Shown here: positions 23,786-36,310 of the stretch, piece by piece
Layout of the letters: the number at the start of each line of letters is the position of its first letter
Numbering within the stretch: the first letter of the stretch is position 1
Assembly: GCA_024811115.1 (NCBI GenBank)
Contig: JAKOGH010000008.1
Coordinates: 186,001-250,000, forward strand
DNA: 64,000 nt
Direction of reading: 5' to 3'
Source: Terana coerulea
Taxonomy: Eukaryota; Basidiomycota; Agaricomycetes; Polyporales; Phanerochaetaceae
Position numbers and translations under genes: made by a program
The notes under the pieces: generated by a model
The model's database searches: none
The model's input: only the letters and a program-made list of their open reading frames with translations
What the model was told of the DNA's origin: nothing

Positions 23786-26514
23786 TGGGTTTGTGGCGTC
23801 GAAGCGTTATATTAGGATGGGTAACGTAGTTATCTCCCAGCTACGCAAAAAAAGGCAACTTGGCGGACAACCTGCAATATCAATGTTGTAGTACATTGTA
23901 GTACACGTTCGAGGCCCGTTGATATGAAACTTGGGTATAGACTCATGCGCACTACGCATACTAAGTACACGTGTACATGTACTGTAGAAGCGCCTACGAA
24001 GTTCTGTGCTGGTACTCCAGTAGTAGAGTCAATTGCTGAGGCTACAGGACCAACGAGAGCAGCGAGAGGGTCGAACAAGTGTCCATAGTCAAGGACTGGC
24101 TCTGCATCCTTGCCCCACGTATATCGGCAGAGGTGTGCGGTCTCAGTGTAGCTTCCGAGCTTCCGGCTGTGAATTGTCACTGAGTCGACTCTATGCGCAC
24201 CAGCCGAATTCCCGAGTCTGACAGATGGCCGGGTGGAAGGGTGCGGTAGACAACTGTGGCCGTATTACGACAATGCGAATAGATCCTGGAGGTTTCTGAC
24301 AGTCGAAAGGATAGCCGAAGGAATCTGAAGGTTTCGAATCGGATTCAGCAAATAAATCCGAGACCGGCTATCGTGAACGTTGACTACACACCATTATGTA
24401 CGCGTACTGCACGGCGAGTTAGTCTATCCGCTTGTACGCAGTACACTCTCACGGATAAGACAATGCAGTCGTTCGCACCATCGTTTAAGCACAGCATGAT
24501 ACTGACTTGTACCTAACAAAGCTGTGTGAGCACGCAAGGAGAAGCACAACGCGCACCGATAGCGAAGATGATTATGCCGAAAACCGAGCTATAAAGGCGC
24601 AGAAGGCGCAGAGTCAGTGAACCGCTGCCGAGCATCAATACATAGAACTCACTCAGCATTGTCCAGAACTGCTCGGTGAGACGGCAGTAACTGTCACTGC
24701 TGCAAGAGATCTATTACTGGGAGAGTCAAATCGACAAAACTCTCCTGAGGTCACGGAAGGAGAAACGTCTCCTTAAGACTGCAGAGGTGTTACGTATATT
24801 CAGCCCTTGCGTTTCCGTCTTCCTCGGAATGCTAGGTCTGCGCTGGAGACTGGCATTTCGCAGAGTTCGCACGATGCGCTGTCCAAGGCAAATACTGAGC
24901 TTTAGGATCAGGTCGTTCTCTTTGCAAGCAGAGTTCGGCACTGCCTGGGCTGTGTGTGATTGTCGATCCAATGTTCTTGTGAGCACAGCACGCCCGAACG
25001 TCAAACAGAAGCGGCTCAGTCTCTCTGCCGCTAGGACGCGTTGTGATGCTCACCTTTGGTGAACCCGTACATACGGGATTCCGTATGATAGTTGCTCATT
25101 GGCGTGATCCACCAGCTTCGCAGCATAATATTGCTATGCACATAAATTCCAGCCCGCGGGAAAATAGTACCCCAACTCTGCGTTCGGGCTACTTTGCAAG
25201 AATGCGAGCACTTGATTGAATTACTCACGAGCGATAAGCTCCACTGAGAATTTGTAGATATGAATGGAAGGGTTGCCACGCTGCTGAAGCGAGGCTGCGT
25301 GCCGTGGTCGTGACCGGGATTCGAGCCTCTATTAGAAGGTAGGTCAACCGAACAATGTAGACGATGCAATGCATGCTGGCAGACGAGCGATGCGCCCGCG
25401 GGTTTGTCAATTTATGTACCTTCTCCGCTCTCGTTAGCAACCTTCCGAGAGTTCGTGACGACAGAATCCCGCCCCAATCTGCTCTGCGCCGACTTGCGAC
25501 GTCTTGGCGTGTCACCCTTCTCGTGCTGAATGCTTCATCCGTGATGCATTCCATCGAAGCTTGTTTTTGCCTAGAGTAATGATATTATTAATCAACAGTC
25601 CATCCACCTTCACATCTGCACTTATTGGTAAAACACCCTGAACGTTGTGACGTAGAGACGTATTTGTAGAGTATTCATACAATTGTCGTAATACATATGG
25701 TATAATCAAGGACATCGGGCGTACCTGGGCATATCCCACGGTGTGTACGCGTTCCTGTATACGTAAATCCGCGATGACTAGGCCGCCAACAGGAAAGATT
25801 GCGATAAACGGGAAGTTTGAGACAGACTGGGTAGTGGCACTGCAAGCAAGCGAAGTCAGAAAGCACTGGTCAACATGCAACAGAGACGTCGAATCGTCCC
25901 CCTATGAGCAGTTGAGCGCGACACCGTATTTGAGATTTGTGATGAGCTGAGCGTACCCGACGGGTTGAATTTCTATGAACATCGGCTTGTGGCGACATGG
26001 TCACGCCAAGTTTAAAGTCGTCCCTGTCCTAGTACAAAACGATCAACCGTCGGATAAGTACGCATCAGCGAACAGCATCGCATGTGCCATAAACGTGCGG
26101 GTAGACCAACGCGTTTGCCGTCCGATAGCGGGTATTTTCTTGCGAATTTGGCGTTCTTAGCAGTGCGCGAAGGGCATCGTAAACATGGAGAAGAAGACCT
26201 GAGCGTAGATTCCAAGCCCGCCGCGGCTGAATCGGCGAGTCGGCGGTAGACCGGGGACGCTGCGGATGTGCCTAATTGGGCAGTCGATCCGGATCAAAGT
26301 CCGGTGTGGCGTTGCACATGCAATGGCACATTTTTAGCAATTTCCGGGCGAATTTCTCGGCGCTCGGCAGCGGCCCTCTCGGCGTCCTCTCTTCGAGCGG
26401 CTGTGAACCTGCGGTCGTCCTGAATGACGACAAAAACCCAAGTCCCTGGGGCTGGTTTTATGGCTGCCACCCGCCCCTCTACCACCTTCGCCCACAACCT
26501 CCACGCTCACTAGC
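23786..26514. other. Gene-poor region of 2.7 kb
   Basis: No reliable gene found. The minus strand at 25.2-25.9 kb has two overlapping open stretches of about 110-120 codons, including FPFIAIFPVGGLVIADLRIQ and LTYLLIEARIPVTTTARSLA, which could be exons of an unrecognised protein, but no splice model gave a continuous product. The first 250 bp are the 5' flank of the Mgr3-like gene and the last 250 bp the 5' flank of the gene at 26515. A tRNA-like B-box near 25315 was considered and rejected. Confidence 0.4.
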
Positions 26515-28292
26515 ATGTCCTCCCCGACAGTGGCCTCGACGAGCTCACTCCGGCCAGGCGCCGTCGCTGCGAAGTCTCGCCCCCAGTCTGACATGTTCAG
26601 GCCCAAGTTCCCTATCGACCCCTTCGCCGCCGCGACCGTTCGCGAGCCTTGGTTTCTGAGACCTGACATCCTTCCGGCCGCACTCTCACAAACACGACGC
26701 GACGTAATCCTTATCCTTGGAGGTAAATCCCACTTTTTCCCAGTGTCGTATAGAGTTCTGAGCATTGGCTGACGCCGAGATAGCACCGTCTGTCACAGAC
26801 TTGGACCCCCTCCTATCCTCCAAACACCTTTCCAATGCGCTGCTCATCTTGGCCACACATTCTGCACCATCCATTCCGGACACGGCGCAACCCACTGTTC
26901 GTGTACTGCGCTTAGGGGAGCCATTGGCCATTGAGCAGGCGGGGGCGGTCCGCTTCGTGAACGTGCTCGAATGGGCGGAGCGAGTCGCACGTCTGTGGAG
27001 GAAAATACGGAGGATACGGAGTCGCCGAGCTTCAAGAAGACAATGACGGTCTTGACTACCTGACTCCTCCGTCGATCTTGCGCTTCAGGAGCTCCCACAG
27101 CACACCTCCTTCCCCCCGGTCTTCAGTGACCCAGCTCTTTGATCCAAGAGCCTCCGTGTTGCAAGTCCAAGGCGAAGGTCGACAACCGCGCTCTCGCTCC
27201 ATGTCCTCCAGGCTCCTGGCAAAGGCGCGGTTTTCGTTACCTGCCATCGACCCGTCGCAGAGACCATTCGACTGCCTCATTAACTTCCTCCCGTCCGACG
27301 TCTCGGACAAGGCTCTTCTGAAGCAGTCCATTCTCGCGACAACTATCAGCAAGCCGTTCCTCGTCACCAATTCGCCTCATACGTATGAAGACCAGCGCAA
27401 GCGCAAATTTTCCATGAGCTCTAGGAGCTCCACATCCCTTTCTCTCCCACCGACGCCCCTCTCTCTGAGCGGCGAATCCCTGTTCACTCAGACCCTCCCA
27501 TCGATACCCGTGAAAGCACATATCATCCATATAGTCCCCATCGAATCACGCTCCTTCAATTCCTTCGCACGTTCAAAATTGGTACAGAGTCTGGAGTCCT
27601 TCCTCCTGTCCTTCGGGTACCCGACTTCCCTCGACCTGCATCGCGCGCATGACGACGTCGCGGACCGTCTGAGACCGTACATCATGACCCCGCGCAGCCT
27701 GGGACAAACGATCAGCATCAACGCCGCGACCGCCAACACATCGCCATACGACTCCGGGCCATCTGACTGCACGCTCGCGGAACTCGTGTTGTGCGGCGCG
27801 CTCGATGGCGAAGATGCAGCCCCGAATGCGCAGCCAGGCAAGGCGCGTGCCCTCACGCGCAACGCCCCACGTGCGCTGCTGGTGCAAGCGTCTGATGTCG
27901 TGCTCCTCTCCGAGCACTCAGCTGTCCCACCTGCCGTCGTCGTGAGCCAGCCCGAGCCGGCCTATGCCAGCGGCAACGGCCAGAGCCGGAAGTTCTCGAG
28001 GCAGGACTCGCCATCCTCGTCATTCTCCTCGCTGCCGTCGACACCTGGCTCCTTTCGGTCGTTTAACCTCGGCAGCCCCCTCGCTAGGAGCGGCACGTAC
28101 GCCGCCTTCCCTGGCCTGCCTACACCCCCTGACTCGGAGGAGTCGGGTACCGAAGAAGCGCAGGATTCACCCTCCCTGGACTCATCCGCAGTCCTTGCTG
28201 AACCGTCCTCAAATAGCAGCGCTGCGGAGGTCAAACCGAAGAAGGCGCGGTGGAAGTTCTGGAGTCGTCCGGTCCGTCGTAGTACGGCATGA
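26515..28292 (+). CDS. Basidiomycete protein of unknown function, Ser/Pro-rich
   Basis: About 570 residues, no recognised domain. Exon 1 (from MSSPTVASTSSLRPGAVAAK) ends with RRDVILILG. After a roughly 60-nt intron it continues APSVTDLDPLLSSKHLSNAL and LLILATHSAPSIPD, then EPLAIEQAGAVRFVNVLEWA. The frame must lose one A in the AAAA run at 27002-27005 to join ERVARLWRKYGGYGVAELQE to the long 3' frame. That frame holds SQRPFDCLINFLPSDVSDKA, VKAHIIHIVPIESRSFNSFA and a long disordered Ser/Pro tail rich in phosphorylatable SP/TP sites, ending KPKKARWKFWSRPVRRSTA. The order suggests a folded N-terminal half with a basic tail. Neither a signal peptide nor membrane spans are evident. Function cannot be named. 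Confidence 0.7.
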
Positions 28293-29586
28293 ACTATTTA
28301 GTCAGGTGTTTGAGAGCCACTTGCATTTTATCTCAGTAACAATTTACATACTTGCCAACGGGACTGGGACTGTAGAAAAAGACGGCCACCACGCTTTCCG
28401 TTTAATGCGTTCATTTCTTGCCTTCCCATCGCTCCTTAGACACTGCCGCGCTACACCATCCTGAACGGTTCTATTATTCAGTTATGGGACTCAAACACAC
28501 TCACTGCGTTGGACTACAAATGCATCACTCCACTACTGTATTATTTGCGCAAATAGACGCAGTACTTGTTGTAGTACTGCTCACTTCGATGTATGCGACA
28601 ATATATATTGCCCTCGCTTATGCGGGCATCGTCGTGACTGGACCCGAGGCGCCAGAAGTTTGGTTGCCGCCGTCCGAGGCCGGCCGTCTTCTTACAAGTT
28701 ACAGTCAAGACCTGATGAGTGTGAATAGCTCTTCAGGCCTGAACGCCAGTATTTACGAAGGCGATTACAGTACTAATGCAGCTTGGGAACATTCACAGTG
28801 GCGGCCACGCACGGTGCGGACGGTTCAATGGCCGTTCTGCCGCCGACCCGCGGCGCGTGAGTGTCCACCTGCGCTCTGTAGATCTAGAATCCACCAGCAC
28901 TTGCACATAAGTCCACATCCAGCCTCTTGGTTCATGCGTCATTCAGTAGGCCTGAGTTCTCATGGATTGACCGCTTCGCCCAGCGCACTAGCGGTCGACT
29001 GAAGGTTGGAGGCGTTGACGGCTGCTGACCGCGTACGCCATATATCACCGCCCATTCATGCACGGTACCGAGTCAGCGGGCTCGTACGTGACGGAGTTTG
29101 CAACGTGGGCTGGTGACTAGCTCGACGCCATACCGGTGTTTTCTTACGACCGTTCGTAGGGGCATCTTGGGGCATGTTTTGCAGCCAAAGACGACGCCCG
29201 CTCGCCCGTGTCACCCACACTCGTGCGCCGCGTACTGTGATGCAGAAGTGCGTGCGATGCACCATGAAGTCAGGGCGCAGCGACCTTGAGCTATCACGGT
29301 ATGTGTCCCACGAAGAATTGCACTAAATTTGACAACCCCGAGAACCACGGAATACTAGCTGACAAAATAGTTCGTGCTTTGTACACAGAGAGAGTTGCAT
29401 TATGGCCAATTGTGGCTTGGTCTACGGGGCTATCTAATGAAATGCTGCACAAGCGATGTAGCTATCATCCCTGGATGACTATGCCAGGGTCACCCATCAT
29501 GCACCCGTACGGGTGGTCTGGGCGAGCCTAGGTGAGCTGTAGTACCCTGATGCTGAGGCGCAAGTGTATCGCTGAACACCACTCCT
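28293..29586. other. Region without a recognisable gene
   Basis: A 195-codon open frame at 28418-29002 (+) contains one hydrophobic stretch (ATIYIALAYAGIVVTG) but its second half is low in coding character (Arg/Pro/His-rich) and I do not recognise it. No splice-consistent neighbour was found. The remainder shows nothing notable. Confidence 0.35.
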
Positions 29587-29753
29587 TCAGCACTCGTACA
29601 TCCTGGACACTCCCTTCTCGTCCACACTGTGGACCATCTTCAAGCCGTCGACCTCTTGCGTCACCGTCGACGTGTCTCGCACATTCAATGAAGTATTGTT
29701 TTCCACCAGGAGACAGTGCGCCTCTCGGAACTCTTTCGCTCGCTCGGCAGGAT
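29587..29753 (-). pseudogene. Possible displaced 3' exon, unknown protein
   Basis: A minus-strand exon-like block reads DPAERAKEFREAHCLLVENN and, further on, QEVDGLKMVHSVDEKGVSRM, then stops. It is preceded by a good acceptor (CAAATTGCAG). It could be the last exon of the gene whose 5' part lies at 31495-32377, separated by the GTAGC-flanked segment, or an unrelated remnant. No direct link can be shown from this sequence. Confidence 0.25.
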
Positions 29754-29862
29754 CTGCAATTTGTTCAGTCAGTACCTCGTTTATGCGTGCCATTAGGACT
29801 ATGCTGGAATCACTAGATGTTAGAAACGTTGTACAACTGAAACTTGCATCAGGGAAAATGTC

Positions 29863-29992
29863 CAGGCTACGAGGCGCTTCGTAGCCCCCGTAGCTGTGGT
29901 AGCGCGGTAGACTGGTCCCCCTGTCCGTAGCGCCCGTAGCTATCCCTATGAGCTTCGTAGCCATCCGTAGCCAGCCCTTTTTGCTTCGTAGA
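29863..29992. repeat. GTAGC-rich tract, left copy
   Basis: Seven GTAGC units, mostly as CGTAGC or CCGTAGC, occur in about 100 bp in one orientation. The tract shares GGTAGCGCGG with the tract at 31.55-31.62 kb. The surrounding sequence is A/T-richer and gene-poor. It may be part of a dispersed element; no terminal repeats or target duplication are certain. Confidence 0.6.
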
Positions 29993-31494
29993 CACACAGT
30001 AGCAGTGGTGTAGCAAGGATTTACATCTGTAGCTCATTGAAAGATCACTTGTATGGGTATTGTGGTTGGTATGTGCAACGGAAATATATTTAATATCAAT
30101 GGTAAATGTGTGCAAACATCAAGCTACTGCTACTACTGCTATTGAGCCATCCCAGAAACCCCTGCTCCCCCACTCACCACTCTGCACCAGCAATGTACCA
30201 TATTGTTCATGTTTGCCACCTATTGAAACAATGAGGGCATACCACTCAACCATGCATGGCAACGCGTCTTTGCACAGGCACTTCTCAGGAATGTTGTGGA
30301 GGTCCCTAGTCATCAAGTGTCAAGCAGTGAGAACATGTCGACTGCCACATGAGCTGCAAGCCAACCAAAACATAGGTGTCACTGACCTGTGCCTTATTTG
30401 CCTGGCTGTAGCACGTCTTGCCATTGTTCTGTGAGATTGAGTAGGGTGGAGGGGACTTCGGCGGGTGGCGAGTCGTGAGAGCGGAGGCAGCGAGGATGGA
30501 GAGGGTGAACGCGACATAAAACGATGTGGCATTGGCCCATAGTGTAATGTCTGTTACACTGCGTTAGCTGAGGTGTCGCAAAGATTGACGAGTGTACTCA
30601 CCGTGGTTGTGTTCAACCTTATCCCACGATTTGCGCACCATGCATCGCCGTGGGCGTGCCTTCGTATCATCAGTACCCGCATACTAAGGATGAGCGGTCC
30701 TGCGCACCTATTATACTTCCACAGGCAAAAAATCGACGCAGACGACGGCAGGAGAGAAGGGGGATGGAGAGAACTTGCAAGCTCGAACTTCGTTGAATGG
30801 TTGCGGCGCTGTTTTACACGATCGCGTGATGGTTTAGGGCAGACGTCAGACGCCTTCACGGCGGACGCAGAGTTCAGGCAGCTAGACGCGTAGCCGCCTC
30901 CAGCACTACTCTCAACGACATCCCGCAACTCTGGGGCCCACAGCCGACACTTAACAGTAGTTATAGTAAGTGTAGCCCTTCAGTACTTACCGCGTACAAC
31001 AGACATTGACCGGTCGTCGCCATGCTTGCACGTCCGGGCTCCCATTGCAACCTCAGCCCACCTACTCCATACGCGTTTCACTGCAAAAGCGTCCCCCTGC
31101 ATGCTGTGGTCTGAGGGAAAGAGTGCGGAAGTGTGTGGGAAGGCCATGGGTGCACGTCTGCGGTGGTAGTCCCGCGCCACAGGTATGTGCACGCAATACA
31201 GCCGTGAGCTTACTAGTATTGCCAGAGCAATAAATCGGGACGCCCGCAGCCCACGTTCTCGGCTCAGCATGCAGCTCAAGGTCATCACCGGGCTCGCAAA
31301 GTGTGCGCAGATGTGAACATGAAGTCCCCGCAGGGCGAGTACGTACACCCACCATACATACCTGCCCCCTAAGCATTCTTCTGCAAGACCTTCAAAGCTG
31401 ATGTACATTTCGCATAATACATTCATTAAACTTCGTAATATGAGTATGTCCTACTTTTGTAAGACTTGAGAGATAAATGACAATAAATCATGAA
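29993..31494. other. Segment between two GTAGC tracts, no gene identified
   Basis: About 1.5 kb lying between the GTAGC-rich tracts. It has a 148-codon open frame on the minus strand at 30980-31426 and others of 100-125 codons on both strands, all without recognisable motifs. A short GCTACT/ACTGCT microsatellite-like stretch lies near 30120-30140. It may be a non-autonomous insertion, but transposase-like sequence is not visible. Confidence 0.3.
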
Positions 31495-32377
31495 CTACAG
31501 ATAAATTGCACTGCTACCTGTACTACCGTCAGGCTGCCGCATGCTGCGGAGCCACGGGCGTAAGCTACGCAGCTCTGGTAGCGCGGGTAGCGCTCCGTAG
31601 CAGGCGCCTCTGCTACGGAGCCAAACCGTGTTTCCTGATGTGCAAGGGACCCACTTCGTCACGTCGTCGTACTCGCACCAGAAGCCCTTCGGGTTGCCAT
31701 ACGGTGCCTGCCACTCGTACGACCAGTCCATCATCGGCCAGCCATCGTAGTCAACACCCAACTCGTCCGGAAGAGTTGGCAAACCTTGCTTCTCGTCCTC
31801 CAGGCTCGGACCTTTTGGGTAATCCCAACGAGTGGTCAGCCAGTCAATCCGGTCGTTCGTCTCCTCATCAGGCCCCATGTCCTTCACACTGCCGGCGTTC
31901 TGTTTGGACTTTCTATCCGTCAGGTCCCGGAGTTGCTGTAGCAGCTCTTCGCTGAGCTGCGCAGGACGCTTGCCACGCTCTGCTGGGATGGCGCGCAGCC
32001 GCAGGGTGGTCGGATGACGCGGCTCAAAGTCCACTATCACACCCTCTTGGGAGAACGGCTGTGGCACGATGTACACCACACAAGTGGACCACGGCTTGCC
32101 TTTCGCTGGATAGTCGAGGACCTGTGCCTCGTCAGGACCTGTTGCAGTGGCTTGTACACAATAACATGCTACTCGCCTTCACCACGACGCCGAGATACCA
32201 TTCCGTCGGTATTGTCTTGAGAGCGTCGATCACGTCGTGTGTCTCTACGTGCTCGCCCGACGCCACGGGGTTCATGCGCAGGGAGACAATGTCCCCGGGC
32301 AGTGGCGTCTTGGCGAGCTGTATCTTCTCGGATACGGACTTCCTAGTCCAGCTTAGTCGGTGGAGGATCGAGGGCAT
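31495..32377 (-). CDS. Unknown protein, 3' end replaced by GTAGC element
   Basis: The start MPSILHRLSWTRKSVSEKIQ is followed by GDIVSLRMNPVASGEHVETH, DALKTIPTEWYLGVVVKAS and, after a very short 34-nt intron (32139-32172) or a local frame change, PDEAQVLDYPAKGKPWSTCV, VYIVPQPFSQEGVIVDFEPR and DWSYEWQAPYGNPKGFWCEY. From about residue 255 the frame runs into the GTAGC/hairpin repeat and ends at 31495 with low-complexity residues, so the natural C-terminus is probably lost. A TATATAA box lies about 85 nt upstream near 32465. I do not recognise the family. The N-terminal half has good coding character, so this was a real gene; whether it is still functional is unclear. Confidence 0.55.
31550..31621. 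repeat. GTAGC-rich tract with perfect 12-bp hairpin
   Basis: Contains three GTAGC and two GCTAC units. Positions 31592-31603 (GCTCCGTAGCAG) and 31610-31621 (CTGCTACGGAGC) are perfect inverted repeats around a 6-nt loop (GCGCCT). It lies inside the 3' part of the minus-strand frame of the unknown gene. Confidence 0.75.
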
Positions 32378-33755
32378 GTTTCACGGGTCGTCAACGGATG
32401 GGGCGTTCTCGGTCGGAAGAGGTAAGGTGCGTTATTGCCTTGTGCGTGAAATGAACGGGTTCTTATATATCTTCGAGCTAGACGCTGCTTTATGCCGTAG
32501 GCCACAGACTTTGTTCTATGGGCCACGTTGACGACAACGTAGTGGTACTCCCATGTGGCCTCATAGGTTATCACACAAAAGGACCGGGAATCTGGACTGC
32601 GACTGAGCCACCCCGGTTTGGCCATTGCCATTCAACCACACGGCACGCTGATGAAGAGAAAGTCGGACAATCTGGCGGGGCTATTCTTCTGCGTTGTATA
32701 CGCACACAGGAGGTCCGTGATCAAGGGTGTCCAGCTGTTGTCTTGACACCCTGGATTATGGGCCCGGAAGGACGTGCAGTCCACGGTGCGACTGATAAAC
32801 TTCACCCTCTCCTCTCGAATGCCGTGCTTACCATTACCCAGGGCAATACCGATAACATACGCAGGCCCCAAATCCTCGCCCAGCAGAGATGCTAATAAGG
32901 CTAAGTCACCCGTGCCGAGTGTTGCCACGTAACCTCGCCATTTCATGACATGGACCTCTTATCCCCTCCAGTGTTGTACAATTGTACAGACAGCTGTACA
33001 CGCCAACCAGACAGCCGTACATGCCAACCATACCGACCATGCCAACCACACAAAGCGGTCGCGAAGGCAGGAGACGTGCGATTCAATTGTATTGTACTAG
33101 TAAGCTATTCTCACATCAGAAGCAATGCCAGTGCGAGGAATCCGTTACAAGGGGACAAGGAAGCCGTGTGATCAGTGACAACCGAGAGACGCAGGAATAA
33201 AAGAACGATAAAGAGAGGAGCTACATTACGACGAAGCGGATCCCAGAGCGAACTGAGAGTCTAAGCAACGTATGATGGCGAGACGGCGTGAATGCAGGGA
33301 GCACGAGGCGAGGGCTTGGCGAGGAGAATTGGATATAATAGATAGAATGAGGTGGCTATAAACACGGACACAGACGTTGAGCGGCGACGGGAAAAAAAGA
33401 CGTGAAGGAACGTATTGCAGTCGGATGACTTTTGCAGAGAAGGGGCGGGTAACGATAGTCCGTGCGGACGCCAGGCCGGGGTCCGCTCGCTTTTTCACTC
33501 TTCTCGTCGGCGAGTCACACACACCGCCCTCCTCGCCTCGCGAAGCGTCCTACCGATCCGCCCTCGCCAGATCCAGATCCAGATCCACATTTCGACCGGG
33601 TTCCTGTGCGCGTGAACCAGCCGACCCATGAAGCGATGAAAGAGAGACTAAGAGAGAGGGTGAGAAGAAAGGCCAAGGAATGTGTGTATACGACTCGATA
33701 GCGGAAGGGCGACAAGCGGGAGGCACTGACGCCCTCGGTGACATGAAATGTCCTC
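32378..33755. other. Intergenic region, no gene seen
   Basis: Contains the upstream region of the minus-strand gene at 32377 and the 3' flank of the PP1 gene. A short imperfect repeat of GTACA/CAACCA-type units occurs at about 32985-33050. No coding exon was recognised. Confidence 0.45.
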
Positions 33756-35266
<1,511 letters not shown>

Positions 35267-36310
35267 AACAACGTCTCCTCGCTAGGGGTCGTGAATGAAT
35301 GCGTATCCGCCGGTCGTACGTTCGTCAGAAGCTAGGAACACAAAGCCCTGGGCCGGGGTGGGGGGCTGGGAGATCGGTGCGGAGCAGGGGCTGTCTGAGG
35401 CTGGAAGCAACAAAAGGCGACACCAGTGTTTTGCGGTGGGTTGACCAGCGCGAGGGGGGCGGAGGCGTCGGTGGTCAGCCGGCTGCCAACGCAGTTCAGA
35501 AGTGCAAAGATGAGAGGTAAGCTGCGGCTCTGATAACGAGCGTCGTATGAAACCCGAGCCGTGCAGCGGGTCGCACCACCGAACGAGTCACTGTCACAGA
35601 CTATACAAGCATTTGTTACTGGGTAAGCAGGCTCGATGAATGAGCGTGTGACGCCCGGTAAGACTCATCAATAAAGTTGTAATGCGCCTTTGAGAGCATC
35701 AGCAAGAGATAAGCTGGCAATCGCAGCATCCTCTGCGTCACAGCCTCGCGGATGTTTCCTTTTCAAGGAGATTCAGAAGATTTCCGCAGGTCTGCCACAG
35801 CCTAGACCCAATCACTCAAGCGCCAACTCAAAAAGCTTGCAAAAAGCCTCGAATCCCGCTTGTCGTTCCGGCTTGCACTGCGTGAATGCATGGCAAACAA
35901 TTACAGCCACCAAACCACACATTGGCGAGAAACCCGCGAAAGAAAAATAGCATTGTTCCAGCACAAGTAACATTAAAGAGTACAGCATGTATAATATCTA
36001 TGGTAGTAAGTAAGCTGGCCATCGGCACAGGTATAACCGACGAATGTACGAGGAATCAGAGGGAAAAGAAGCGAATGTAATGTAGAGAAGAATGCGGCGT
36101 GATCAATAACAAGGCACTACAAACAATCAAGGAGCGTGTGGATGTGCAGGCGCGGAATGTAGAGGTGGAGTGATATCACAACAAGAAGAGTCAGTCGAAG
36201 ATCATACTGAGAGATGGCGTGAGAGGTCGTGTCTTCATAATGTGAGTCCATAGCCCATAAGCTCGCAAGATGTGGTATGACGCGGGTGGGGGTGGCGACA
36301 GAATGGCTTA
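35267..36310. other. Intergenic region between PP1 and the PH-domain gene
   Basis: Holds the promoter of PP1 (GC-rich for the first 250 bp) and the 3' flank of the next minus-strand gene. No coding exon was recognised. Confidence 0.45.

Noticed and set aside
25300..25345. tRNA-like B-box on the minus strand (GGCTCGAATCCC)
   Set aside because: The T-stem does not pair, no matching acceptor stem or A-box is found upstream.
28418..29002. 195-codon open frame as a gene
   Set aside because: Second half is compositionally noncoding, no motif, no splice partner; reported only as part of a region.
30980..31426. 148-codon minus-strand open frame as a transposase or gene
   Set aside because: No recognisable catalytic motif or conserved block; length alone is not evidence in GC-balanced DNA of this size.
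33600..33720. Purine-rich GA-repeat stretch as a functional element
   Set aside because: Low-complexity sequence in a 3' flank with no further structure.
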